The notes below the pieces were generated by a model. That model did no database searches. It saw nothing but the letters and a program-made list of their open reading frames with translations, and was not told where the DNA came from. Positions 40,834 to 48,782 of a stretch of DNA of 64,000 nt are shown piece by piece; position 1 is the stretch's first letter, and each line of letters opens with the position of its first letter. Source of the stretch: Paenibacillus pedocola (GTDB lineage Bacteria; Bacillota; Bacilli; Paenibacillales; Paenibacillaceae); NCBI RefSeq assembly GCF_031599675.1, contig NZ_CP134223.1, positions 6,368,501-6,432,500 on the forward strand. The letters are read 5' to 3'. The translations under genes and the position numbers were made by a program.

Positions 40834-41304
40834 ATGAGCAAGTATGACGAAGCCATGAAGCTGCTGGAAGAACAAGTGGGTAATAAGGACGGGCTGATTA
40901 CTTTGTCCACCATCGCGCTGGAACCGGGAGCTAATGGCAAAAGCCGTCCCGCCGCCCGCATAGTGGACGCCTATTATGAGGACGGCGCGTTCTACACCGT
41001 CACTTACGCGACCTCAGGCAAGATGCAGCAGATCGCCCAGAACCCCGAGGTCGCCGTTTGTATCATCGTCGAAAACTTTACGGCCGATGGTATCGGTGAG
41101 AACCTGGGCTGGGTATGTGACGAGAAAAACGCGGAGATGATGACAAAGCTGCGCACCATATTCGCCGACTGGTACTACGAAGCCAATAACGACGAGGACC
41201 CTAATACATGCCTGCTGCGCATTCGCCTGATAAAGGGCCTCTGGAACGACGCCCATAAAGGGATCAGAAATGAGATTGATTTTGTCAACAAGACCGTAAG
41301 TTAA
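40834..41304 (+). CDS. Pyridoxamine 5'-phosphate oxidase family protein
   Basis: A 156-residue split-beta-barrel flavin-binding protein. MSKYDEAMKLLEEQVGNKDGLITLSTIAL...GKSRPAARIVDAYYEDGAFYTVTYATSGKMQQIAQNPEVAVCI follows the PPOX pattern. ATG 40834 is the start because TTAGGAGGT lies 7 bases upstream. Function unknown; members bind FMN or F420. It stands between the SDR remnant and the leftmost rlmH-end repeat. Confidence 0.82.
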   Translation: MSKYDEAMKLLEEQVGNKDGLITLSTIALEPGANGKSRPAARIVDAYYEDGAFYTVTYATSGKMQQIAQNPEVAVCIIVENFTADGIGENLGWVCDEKNAEMMTKLRTIFADWYYEANNDEDPNTCLLRIRLIKGLWNDAHKGIRNEIDFVNKTVS

Positions 41305-41411
41305 GGGGTCTATGTGGTTTATATTTTGCATGTTAGGCTGCTGCCGGTGACATTTGATAACAGACAACATTAGCCCAAAGGGAGTGTACGCACACTCCCT
41401 TTTTTTCGCTG

Positions 41412-41429
41412 TTGCTTATGGTAGGGTTG
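41412..41429 (-). repeat. Degenerate rlmH-3'-end (att-like) repeat
   Basis: Minus strand CAACCCTACCATAAGCAA matches the rlmH end with a few changes. Its outer flank (ACTTGCCGT...GTGCGGT) is also shared with the 46176 copy. Confidence 0.5.
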
Positions 41430-41438
41430 ACCGCACTA

Positions 41439-42359
41439 TCACTCACGGCAAGTTTCACGTACAGTAATGACGACATTTCCCTTCTTATGTTTTTGTTCGA
41501 CATAACGATGGGCTTCAGGGATTTGTTCCAACGAATAGCGTCTATCGATAACTGGTTTTATGTTACCGGCTTCAAGTTGCTTTTGTAGGAAGATAAGGTC
41601 TTCAACTTTAGGCTTTTGTGACATATCCACGCTCACATATTTTCCGTTCGTACGCAGTGCTTTTTGGAATGTCGATTTTTTGATTTTCGATATCGTTTTC
41701 CCGACGGCATCAAAGATTAGATCATAGCTTTCTTCAAGCGCCATGAAATCCTGTTTCGTATAATCTATGACTTGATCGGCTCCTATAGATCTTACCATCT
41801 CAAGATTGGCAGTACTGCATACCCCTGTTACATCTGCCCCGTAATATTTGGCAAGCTGAACCGCATAAGTCCCCACACTTCCAGAGGCACCATAAATAAG
41901 GACCTTCATTCCGCTCGCGATATTCCCCTTCCTTAGAAAGTTCAACGCGGTTATTCCCCCTATGGGAACAGCGGCAGCCTCCTCATAGCTCACATTGGCC
42001 GGTTTGATGGCCACCAATCCATCTTCAGGCAAACATTTGTACTCGGCATATGCACCGAAGCCAAAACCACAAGACGCGAATACTTGATCACCGATCTTAA
42101 ATCGTGTTACACCTTTGCCTGCGGCTTCAACTTCCCCGGCTAACTCAAACCCCAATATCGTTACTTTTTTGGGCCTTAAGAGACCATTGTACAGTCGTGC
42201 AAGGAATGGGTCGGCCTTTCGCATGCGCCAGTCCCCCGCTGTTACCGTTGCCGCATATATTCTGACCAATATCTCATTATCCTTCGGTGTAGGTTTCTCT
42301 AGCTCCTTCAGATGAAGAACATCGGGCGATCCGTATTTGGCATATACAATTGCTCTCAT
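41439..42359 (-). CDS. NAD(P)-dependent zinc-free alcohol dehydrogenase/quinone oxidoreductase
   Basis: A 306-residue medium-chain dehydrogenase. [34 protein letters not shown] is the MDR start, [11 protein letters not shown] and [27 protein letters not shown] the catalytic domain without zinc-ligand cysteines, and [30 protein letters not shown] the Rossmann fold. A 21-codon leader ORF and clustered palindromes lie upstream. Its stop abuts the degenerate att-like repeat. Confidence 0.88.
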   Translation of the reverse strand: MRAIVYAKYGSPDVLHLKELEKPTPKDNEILVRIYAATVTAGDWRMRKADPFLARLYNGLLRPKKVTILGFELAGEVEAAGKGVTRFKIGDQVFASCGFGFGAYAEYKCLPEDGLVAIKPANVSYEEAAAVPIGGITALNFLRKGNIASGMKVLIYGASGSVGTYAVQLAKYYGADVTGVCSTANLEMVRSIGADQVIDYTKQDFMALEESYDLIFDAVGKTISKIKKSTFQKALRTNGKYVSVDMSQKPKVEDLIFLQKQLEAGNIKPVIDRRYSLEQIPEAHRYVEQKHKKGNVVITVRETCRE

Positions 42360-42362
42360 CCT

Positions 42363-42428
42363 CTACCCCCTATCTATTTCCCTCATTGCTCCTCTGAGTT
42401 TTCGTAAAAGAATACCTCTTCCACCCAT
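42363..42428 (-). CDS. Possible 21-residue leader peptide before the dehydrogenase
   Basis: On the minus strand ATG follows AGGAGAGGAG and encodes MGGRGILLRKLRGAMREIDRG, ending at TAG 3 bases before the dehydrogenase start. Too short for usual annotation; possible translational coupling. Confidence 0.3.
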   Translation of the reverse strand: MGGRGILLRKLRGAMREIDRG

Positions 42429-42551
42429 CTTAGACTCCTCTCCTGTAGTAATATATTCTCGAAATTGAACCGGTTATGTCTGAAAGAAATCCGAAAGGTG
42501 AACAAGCCGATGCGCTTATCCAGTTCGTCCGCGAATGTATGACATCGCCTA

Positions 42552-42598
42552 TAGTAAAGTATACTAAACATAATGTATACCAAACTATACATAAGGTC
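42552..42598. promoter_or_regulatory. Clustered TATAC palindromes upstream of the dehydrogenase
   Basis: GTATAC occurs twice (GTATAC-TAAACATAAT-GTATAC) and TATAC/GTATA half-sites recur nearby (AACTATACATAA). Looks like a multi-site operator in the dehydrogenase promoter. No regulator gene is adjacent. Confidence 0.35.
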
Positions 42599-42660
42599 AA
42601 CTTTATTATACAATTATCCGATCACATCTGACTCTTTTGGTGAACGTCCGAAAATGAATA

Positions 42661-42706
42661 AAGGCGAATTTCCATTCAACAATGAATGAGAATTCGCCTT
42701 TTTTAT
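42661..42706. terminator. Terminator near the GyrI-like gene
   Basis: AAGGCGAATT (42661-42670) with AATTCGCCTT (42691-42700), T-run on + and T-rich on -. It ends the gene at 42729-43202. Confidence 0.75.
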
Positions 42707-42728
42707 AGGTACCAGTTATTTTCGAGGC

Positions 42729-43202
42729 TTACTTTGCAATAATCGGCACGAATATATCTGATAGATGATAGCCCATTTTCTCTTTGAATATCTTAGGTGT
42801 AATGACATGGGTCATAACGTATCGCTCTGCTGGATCATTCTCGTTTGTTGATAGTTCGAAGCAACCGCTTGCCTCTACCCATGAACGAATAGATGCTTTC
42901 GTTTCCTCAATCGCTTCTTCCTCTGCGTCCGTTGTAGCCGCAACCGCATACAATCCCCCAGGAAAATCAACAACCTCGTATCCACCTGTATCCTCATGTC
43001 CTTCCGGCAGCGCAAAAAACCATTCCAAATACCGTTGCTTGACGTTATACCACATAAAGTCACGGGGTGTAATGTAATGCTTGACATTGATGGATGACCA
43101 CCATTGGTCGAACGCTTCGAAATCCTCCATAGCCGATAGGTTTCCCGAATTAACAACTTTTAGCGGTGGAATCTCGATTACACGGATTCTCTCCAATTTC
43201 AC
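42729..43202 (-). CDS. GyrI-like effector-binding domain protein
   Basis: A 157-residue stand-alone protein without an HTH. It resembles the AraC effector-binding/GyrI-like fold: MKLERIRVIEIPPLKVVNSGNLSAMEDFEAFDQWWSSI, then GGYEVVDFPGGLYAVAATTDAEEEAIEETKASIRSWVEASGCF. Such proteins bind or hydrolyse small molecules. It lies between the dehydrogenase and the recombinase remnant, in the hot-spot. Confidence 0.75.
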   Translation of the reverse strand: MKLERIRVIEIPPLKVVNSGNLSAMEDFEAFDQWWSSINVKHYITPRDFMWYNVKQRYLEWFFALPEGHEDTGGYEVVDFPGGLYAVAATTDAEEEAIEETKASIRSWVEASGCFELSTNENDPAERYVMTHVITPKIFKEKMGYHLSDIFVPIIAK

Positions 43203-43266
43203 TTACCTCCAAGGATAAATGTAGTTTCTTACCCAAGAGATTAGAGCAATTTGGATGAATTAGGAA

Positions 43267-43455
43267 ATGATATGGATCACAAGCCAACTACTTAAGAACG
43301 CGCCTCCCAAAACGCATAAGACACTCCTGCAAACCGTGATCAATCGAATCTGCATAAAGGATCGACACAATGTCTCCGGCATTGAGCCGGAACTCGACCG
43401 GACCATCCAAAAGCATCTTTTTGAGTTGGCCCCCTCCGCCTCAATAAGCCCGTAA
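43267..43455 (+). pseudogene. Possible large serine recombinase C-terminal remnant
   Basis: The frame reads PKTHKTLLQTVINRICIKDRHNVSGIEPELDRTIQKHLFEL. This LLxxVIxxIxIxD-N-V-x-x-IE-x-x-LD pattern followed by a short acidic tail resembles the C-terminus of large serine recombinases and resolvases. No catalytic domain or DNA-binding domain is nearby. The assignment is from pattern memory and could be wrong, but fits the att-like repeats. Confidence 0.35.
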
Positions 43456-43501
43456 CAGCTTGTTGAGCGGATTTTTCAAAAAAACTTGTCCCTTTGGCTA
43501 C

Positions 43502-45745
43502 CTACACAATCTCTTTATTAAAATGTCCTCTTGTGTCTGTTTCCTGATTAAAGACAGCATGATTCATTGAGCCATTTAATTTACCTGACGCCATATTAAT
43601 GACTTTTACAACCTGCTCTTTGGATTCAACTGTGAAGTTTAATCGGAGCGCCTCGATTCCTTTGATGTTTGGTAGCTCATCTAAAAGATTAAGCGTCTTC
43701 CCATTAAGAATAGTCGTTGTACAATCCTCATGGGAAATGATAGGGAAGGTTCCGTGCTCATCTTTTAACTCATAGCTCTTCGTTTTGCAGATTCTGCATT
43801 GATTCATTTTTTTCATCGGACAATATTTTGTAAACATCAACGGAGCCTTGCCATATACAATCATTTCCAGTGCAGGATAGCCGTCATTTTCTTCATAATA
43901 GGCATTCATTAAATCTTCAATTTGGCTCTTATTCAATTCATAAGATAAAGTGACTCGTTTTGCACCTAATCTATATAATTCATAGCAACTGGTAGCATTA
44001 ATAACATTTAGAGAATAGTCCGTAACAAACGGATTTGTCTCTCTGTAGTGATAAATGCCGCCATATCCTCCGATTAGCAGCTGCCCTTCTTTTTCCTTAT
44101 AATCATTCTGATTTCTTCTAACCACGTTTTCAAAATAGATTTCCTTAATTCCACAGCTCACGCAAGCATCATACTGTTCCTTAGTCGTTACAGAGGCCGT
44201 AAGGTATGGTTTTACAGGGGCAAAGCTTATTTTTTCTTTTGCTTCCAAAGCCTTGGTTCTTTTCTTCTGGCTGTTAAGCTTTAAGTCATATAAGCCCTGT
44301 ACAATATCTCTTCTTGCTGCATTTAACAGTTTAGCTGGAATAAATGCATTGCAATCCTCATAATCGACATGATTGAGTTCGAATATCGTATCATTTAATC
44401 TTGAGAATTGCTTTATAACCTGGTCTTTTGTTGTTGGATTATTAATGGCTTCGCCCAGTATTTCCTCGCTTTCATATGAATAATTAAAGCCTAAGCCATC
44501 AGCCTCTATGAAAAGCTTTGAATCTGGATATGCATATACTCTAAGATCCAGGTTAAACCGCTTAAATTCTTTTTCCAGTGATGCTTCTAATTCTTTTTGG
44601 TAGTAATAATCCTTCGTTTTATATACTAAATCTCCCGTAGACATCTTTTCTGTAACTTTGATATAGCAGACATCATCTGCTTTGTTAATTAAGCCGCCAT
44701 CTTTATCGTACAGTTTGGCAACCGTTAGATTAATATCTTCATTGTTATGACTTATTCGGATGGTATCGTTTTGATTCAAAGTACGTGTAAGTGTTATTTC
44801 ATAACGATCTTTATCGATCTTGCTGATGGTTCCAATTGGATACCCAAAGTTATTAGGTCTTGAAATGTTTGTAATATTTCTCCGATCTTCGTGAAACAAA
44901 TATCCTTTAGTAAATGTCCTGTTGAATGTTTTTTTGAGATTTTCTTTATCTTCTTCGGTTATTTTATGATCTAAGGCCATGCGATATTTTGATACAACAT
45001 TAGCAACATACGTAGGTGCTTTCATTCTGCCTTCTATTTTTAAAGAATCGATTTCTTTTAAATCATGGATGTAATCGATTGTGTTTAGGTCCTTAGTAGA
45101 TAGAATATAGCTTTTCCCTAAAGCTGTATCTGTTGTCTTATCGATTAGCTGATACTCCTTACGGCATGAACCCACACATCTTCCGCGATTTGCGCATCGA
45201 TTGCCGAGTAATCCTGACATTAGACAGTTTCCCGAATAAGATACACATAAAGCACCGTGAACGAAAATTTCTAAAGGTATGTCAGCGATTCTTTTGATCT
45301 CTTTTACTTTTTCAATCTCAACCTCACGGGACAGAACAACTCTTTTAGCACCAAGTTCTTTAAATAATAAAGTTCCGTCTACATCGTCTATTCCCATTTG
45401 AGTTGAACAATGTGCTTCCATATCAGAAAAGTTTTTAACGATATAATCGAAAGCAGTCAGGTCCTGGACGATAATGCCATCAACACCGACTTTATTTAAT
45501 TCATTTATCTGCTCTTTCATCTCTTCAACTTCGTTTTCAAAAACGATGGTATTCATTGCAACATAGATTTTAACGTCCCTCAGGTGCGCATACGTAACCG
45601 CCTCTTTTAACGATTCTAAATCAAAATTAGATGAGTATGCACGTGCACCAAATTTTTGCATTCCTAAGTATATTGCATCACAACCATTAGAAATTGCAGC
45701 TTTTAAAGCCTCCATATTTCCTGCCGGAGCTAGTAATTCAGTCAT
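43502..45745 (-). CDS. U32 family peptidase with extended C-terminus
   Basis: A 747-residue protein. The N-terminal half is the U32 fold: MTELLAPAGNMEALKAAISNGCDAIYLGMQKFGARAYSSNF, EIFVHGALCVSYSGNCLMSGLLGNRCANRGRCVGSCRKEY with the signature cysteines. A middle DUF3656-like collagenase-associated domain follows, and a second barrel-like part with a four-cysteine cluster (KYCPMKKMNQCRICKT, near 650). U32 proteins related to RlhA/TrhP hydroxylate RNA; others are reported as collagenases. AT-rich composition and Clostridium-like style differ from flanking genes, and it sits in the hot-spot, so transfer is likely. Confidence 0.88.
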   Translation of the reverse strand: MTELLAPAGNMEALKAAISNGCDAIYLGMQKFGARAYSSNFDLESLKEAVTYAHLRDVKIYVAMNTIVFENEVEEMKEQINELNKVGVDGIIVQDLTAFDYIVKNFSDMEAHCSTQMGIDDVDGTLLFKELGAKRVVLSREVEIEKVKEIKRIADIPLEIFVHGALCVSYSGNCLMSGLLGNRCANRGRCVGSCRKEYQLIDKTTDTALGKSYILSTKDLNTIDYIHDLKEIDSLKIEGRMKAPTYVANVVSKYRMALDHKITEEDKENLKKTFNRTFTKGYLFHEDRRNITNISRPNNFGYPIGTISKIDKDRYEITLTRTLNQNDTIRISHNNEDINLTVAKLYDKDGGLINKADDVCYIKVTEKMSTGDLVYKTKDYYYQKELEASLEKEFKRFNLDLRVYAYPDSKLFIEADGLGFNYSYESEEILGEAINNPTTKDQVIKQFSRLNDTIFELNHVDYEDCNAFIPAKLLNAARRDIVQGLYDLKLNSQKKRTKALEAKEKISFAPVKPYLTASVTTKEQYDACVSCGIKEIYFENVVRRNQNDYKEKEGQLLIGGYGGIYHYRETNPFVTDYSLNVINATSCYELYRLGAKRVTLSYELNKSQIEDLMNAYYEENDGYPALEMIVYGKAPLMFTKYCPMKKMNQCRICKTKSYELKDEHGTFPIISHEDCTTTILNGKTLNLLDELPNIKGIEALRLNFTVESKEQVVKVINMASGKLNGSMNHAVFNQETDTRGHFNKEIV

Positions 45746-45784
45746 TTTGTTCTCCTTATACCCATAAATTAAAAAAAATTGTAG

Positions 45785-45801
45785 TTACTTGTGATACGTT
45801 C
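45785..45801 (-). repeat. rlmH-3'-end (att-like) repeat, one base short
   Basis: Minus strand GAACGTATCACAAGTAA, equal to the rlmH end except for a missing C and a final A. Confidence 0.65.
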
Positions 45802-45813
45802 TCCGTAACATAG

Positions 45814-45957
45814 AGCTGCATCACCATAGCTATCCTTGAGTTTATCCCGATAGAGCAGCATGATGCTGTGACCCAGCGCATGGAGGATGTGACGCGGGCT
45901 TACTATGATTCAGTTGGACTAGGAGAAGCATACCGGCAGATGGAGGCCATGAATTGA
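45814..45957 (+). pseudogene. Unrecognised gene 3' fragment between two att-like repeats
   Basis: A 47-codon open frame bounded by a stop at its start, with no start codon or ribosome-binding site, encodes protein-like sequence (LEFIPIEQHDAVTQRMEDVTR, then AYYDSVGLGEAYRQMEAMN-stop). It looks like a real C-terminus of an unknown protein. The next 200 bases to the repeat at 46176 hold no clear gene. Confidence 0.35.
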
Positions 45958-46175
45958 TGGAGCATGCCAATAGACCAATACAATTTCAAAAACGGTAGTG
46001 AAGATAAGATGGAACAGATGTATGTGAGTCAGACTGAAAAGCGAATACAGAGGCGGTTGAGCCATAGTGATAACGTAGCAGCAGCTTTCAAAGAATCGAT
46101 TGATTCGCCAGGGGCTCCAGGTCAAGCTGAGGCACTTCAGTTGCTAGAATTTAACCAATTACAATTTTTTCTCCG

Positions 46176-46193
46176 TTACTTGTGGTACGGTTC
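46176..46193 (-). repeat. rlmH-3'-end (att-like) repeat
   Basis: Minus strand GAACCGTACCACAAGTAA; it differs from the rlmH end at two of 18 positions. Preceded by GCGGT, as in the other copies. Confidence 0.75.
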
Positions 46194-46265
46194 ACCGCGC
46201 TGGCTGTAACGGCAAGTCAAAAGCCGCCCAAGTACTGGACGGCTCCATTGTGTCACTTTACTAAT

Positions 46266-47129
46266 TTAGGCTGAAGGATTAGCAAGGAAAAGAGCAATGT
46301 AATGATCATTGATGCGGAAGTCATTCCCACGATTAACTAACATACAAAATTGTTCATTTCGTTGTTCAATTAGACCAACACCAGAGAACAAATAACCTTT
46401 ATGTTCACTGACTAGATCTTTTAAATCTTGGAAATAACGAGCAAAGTTAACTGGGGCATTATCAAAGAAATATTCTTCAAAATACACTCCAAAGAAATGA
46501 TTACCGTCTTGCAGTCGAAGAACTGCTCTTTTCTCGCCTACTTCAACATTTTGAATGTAACCTTCTATACTTCTAGTCAAATTCAAATCATCAACAGTTA
46601 AATTGATAAGTGATCTATTTCTGACAGAAGGCTCCCTAACATTATCCTCTCCACTTGCTAGATCAGCATTTGGACCAGTCGTGGGAACAATATTTAAAGA
46701 GGTATTCGCACCAGAGTCTGGATCAACTGTCCGTCTGGATCTCTTCTTCTTTTTTCCAGATGTAAGTTTCTCAGTTCCTGCCGCTTCCTCTTTTCTCTTT
46801 TTCCTCAAATTGTCGAGTACACTTTTCACATGCTTATCACTTAATTCCATAGTTGATGTTGCCATGGATTTTTGTTTATTGGCTGTAGCTTCTCTTTCAA
46901 AGTAATCAATACAATCCTGTATGTGATCCTCTTTTTGCCAAGTTTTGAAGTGAGCTCTTACCTTCCCTTTGGGAACGTATGACAGTCTGGCTACGCAACC
47001 TGGATAAGTGCAGTACAAATTATTTTTGACATCAGTGTAATCTTCGTGTTGCTCAATATTAAAAACTGTAACCATTTCTTCATTTTCCTCGGTTTTATAA
47101 ATTGCTTCATAGATTGGCATATACCGCAA
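46266..47129 (-). CDS. Hypothetical protein with CoiA-like zinc-finger N-terminus
   Basis: A protein of 287 residues (TTG 47129) or 284 (ATG 47120, better spaced from GGGAAGA). Residues about 35-75 hold YCTYPGCVARLSYVPKGKVRAHFKTW...HIQDC, a C-x4-C...H...H-x3-C arrangement like the zinc-binding N-terminus of competence protein CoiA and proteins from defence islands. A basic, low-complexity linker (KKRKEEAAG, GKKKKRSRRTVD) follows. The C-terminal 120 residues are a beta-rich domain (SIEGYIQNVEVGEKRAVLRLQDGNHFFGVYFEEYFF) that could bind nucleic acid. Function unknown. It stands alone in a hot-spot segment. Confidence 0.6.
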   Translation of the reverse strand: MRYMPIYEAIYKTEENEEMVTVFNIEQHEDYTDVKNNLYCTYPGCVARLSYVPKGKVRAHFKTWQKEDHIQDCIDYFEREATANKQKSMATSTMELSDKHVKSVLDNLRKKRKEEAAGTEKLTSGKKKKRSRRTVDPDSGANTSLNIVPTTGPNADLASGEDNVREPSVRNRSLINLTVDDLNLTRSIEGYIQNVEVGEKRAVLRLQDGNHFFGVYFEEYFFDNAPVNFARYFQDLKDLVSEHKGYLFSGVGLIEQRNEQFCMLVNRGNDFRINDHYIALFLANPSA

Positions 47130-47430
47130 TCTTCCCTTCCAGGTTTTTATATTTTGGGACAGGAAGAAATCTACTATGTACCCCCTAGCTTTTTGCCGAT
47201 CTTACAAAATCCGTTTCTTATATCCGAACGAAAGGCGAACATAAAATGAACATTTCATAATATCCTTGCCTAGTATGACTGAAGTCTGTTAGTATAAACT
47301 CATCGTGAATGGAAACGGGTAATTGTATTAAGTATGAAATCTCAATGTCCCCACATTGAGAGACTTACCGAACGGACAATGAAATACTTCTGTCCCATTA
47401 TCATTGTATAATTTGCTATACCTAAAGTCA
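47130..47430. other. Gene-free stretch in the hot-spot
   Basis: AT-rich, with the promoter region of the zinc-finger gene and a small hairpin (CTCAATG-TCCCCA-CATTGAG near 47341). No gene seen. Confidence 0.45.
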
Positions 47431-47470
47431 AAAAGGCTAAGGTCGCTATCAGGCGATTTTAGCCTTTTTT
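47431..47470 (+). terminator. Rho-independent terminator
   Basis: AAAAGGCTAA (47431-47440) with TTAGCCTTTT (47459-47468), inner TCGC/GCGA, T-run. No intact gene precedes it on the plus strand, so it is probably a relic or belongs to a lost gene. Confidence 0.7.
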
Positions 47471-47525
47471 CATCCAAATTTCCCCAAATACCGACACTGA
47501 GCAACTGAAATCTCTCTCTTTCTTG

Positions 47526-47552
47526 TTAGCACTCTGTTTTACTGAGTGCTAG
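47526..47552 (+). promoter_or_regulatory. CIRCE-like HrcA operator
   Basis: TTAGCACTC (47526-47534), 9-base spacer, GAGTGCTAG (47544-47552). This matches the CIRCE consensus TTAGCACTC-N9-GAGTGCTAA except for the last base. TAATAT at 47557-47562 may be the -10 box. It precedes the decayed gene at 47613. Confidence 0.8.
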
Positions 47553-47612
47553 AAAATAATATTCGACAATAGACTCTTACTACCGATTCGGGCTAATTCT
47601 GGAGGATCTCAT

Positions 47613-48052
47613 ATGTACATCATTCAAACACAAACCAACATTAGCTCTCTGATGAATAACTTCTCAACTTCTACAACTCTCATTGCTTATATCAATCAAT
47701 ACTTCCAACACCTATAATCTGAACTCCTCAGCGACAAAGACGATACCGTCACCTTCGACCAGCACAACTCCATCATTCTTCTAGAACCAGACGACGATCT
47801 TCACAATCTCAACTACGCAGGATTGCACGGTGACGATCCCTTTACACGCTCCTTCGAGTTCGTAGAAATCTACGACCTTGGAGACATTACAGAATACTTT
47901 TGATGCTGGACAACGATTTTTTGGTCACATTTTTCGTAGTGGTCGGAGTACTTGATGAGGAGGCAGAACAATGGCTGAACGAAATCGCAATAAGGTGCCC
48001 AAACAGCAGACACACTGACCCCGACACACCGTGTACGTGTTGTACTTCGTAG
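47613..48052 (+). pseudogene. Decayed hypothetical gene (internal stop and probable frameshift)
   Basis: ATG 47613 has GGAGGA 6 bases upstream. The frame MYIIQTQTNISSLMNNFSTS...QYFQHL is broken by TAA at 47715-47717, then continues in the same frame (SELLSDKDDTVTFDQHNSIILLEPDDDLHNLNYAGLHGDDPFTRSFEFVEIYDLG) to TGA 47901. Overlapping by ATGA, a second frame continues to 48052 with MLDNDFLVTFFVVVGVLDEEAEQWLNEIA, which reads like the natural continuation. I infer one ancestral protein of about 130 residues, of unknown function, with one nonsense and one frameshift change. It is under the CIRCE element. Confidence 0.5.
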
Positions 48053-48344
48053 CACAGACAATCACAACCTGAACCCTACGCTGATGGTTCAGACTTCTAC
48101 CTTGCAATTGAAGAAACAACAGCAGATTGCCGAGTTTGTTTGGGAAGAAGATGGTTTTGCTGATGCTCCACATCTCCACTGCTCCAAAGTGCTGACAGCC
48201 ATTCGCCGGGCAAGTGAGCTTTCAAACACACTTTTGTCTGTCACAATTAAAGATCCGTTTCAGATCAACGATAGTCCGCTCCCCTCAACAACCACATCTT
48301 CCAGCCTCAACGATGAATTAGAACTTGATGATCTTCCATTCTAA
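47971..48344 (+). pseudogene. Frameshifted hypothetical gene ending in an SSB-like tip
   Basis: ATG 47971 follows GAGGAGG with ideal spacing and encodes MAERNRNKVPKQQT; a stop then follows. A different frame, open from about 47994, carries HRVRVVLRSTDNHNLNPTLM and runs to 48344, ending LNDELELDDLPF. Joining the two needs one frameshift near 48010-48020. The acidic DDLPF end equals the protein-interaction tip of single-stranded DNA-binding proteins, although no OB-fold is visible. An intact alternative would be an 86-residue protein from ATG 48084, but it has no ribosome-binding site. Confidence 0.45.
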
Positions 48345-48400
48345 TCAACATTCGCATCGTCCAATACCGCTTCAATCACACGTAGAATTTTCTTCTGTTC

Positions 48401-48655
48401 CTAAACGCTTCTGTAACGTAACTTGTCTACAATTTTGCCTGACGTGGTCTCTTGCTCTTGACTGCCTTCTGGCTGTAAGTAGAAATTAGTCACTGAAACG
48501 TCTAATGCTCCTGTCACTTTAGCAAGCACATCAACCGAGCATACCTTTTCTGCACGTTCCAATTTTCCTACGTAACTTTCGTGAACCCCTAATGCATGAG
48601 CCAGCTCTTCCTGACTCATGCCTTTCTCTTTTCGAAAATGCGAAAAAACTTGCCC
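48401..48655 (-). pseudogene. XRE-family regulator truncated at an att-like repeat
   Basis: The frame GQVFSHFRKEKGMSQEELAHALGVHESYVGKLERAEKVCSVDVLAKVTGALDVSVTNFYLQP is an XRE helix-turn-helix. It is open right up to the rlmH-like repeat at 48656, and no start codon precedes the HTH; the first ATG (48619) lies inside the domain after helix 1. The gene has therefore lost its first residues at the repeat boundary. The C-terminal tail (to residue 72 from that ATG) is unstructured. Confidence 0.65.
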
Positions 48656-48673
48656 CTACTTATGATACGGTTC
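48656..48673 (-). repeat. rlmH-3'-end (att-like) repeat
   Basis: Minus strand GAACCGTATCATAAGTAG; one change in 18 from the rlmH end, and synonymous (CAC to CAT). Flanked by GGTGA upstream and GGGGCAAG downstream. Confidence 0.8.
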
Positions 48674-48782
48674 ACCATTACATCTAATAAGCGAAATCAA
48701 TGCACTCTGATTGGGGTGCCTTAATTTGACAAAATAATACAATGGTATAATACTGGTTTTAAACAAAGCTGGAGGTACATTA

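Noticed and set aside
42383-42613. 76-codon minus-strand frame upstream of the dehydrogenase
   Set aside because: No ribosome-binding site, covers the palindromic promoter region and has no recognisable sequence.
43480-43500. Possible sixth att-like repeat after the U32 gene
   Set aside because: Only the flank AAAAAACTTG-CCCT matches; the EPYHK-stop core is not recognisable.
47200-47260. Possible LexA (SOS) box: repeated GAAC motifs before the zinc-finger gene
   Set aside because: The motifs are direct repeats, not the inverted GAAC-N4-GTTC arrangement needed.
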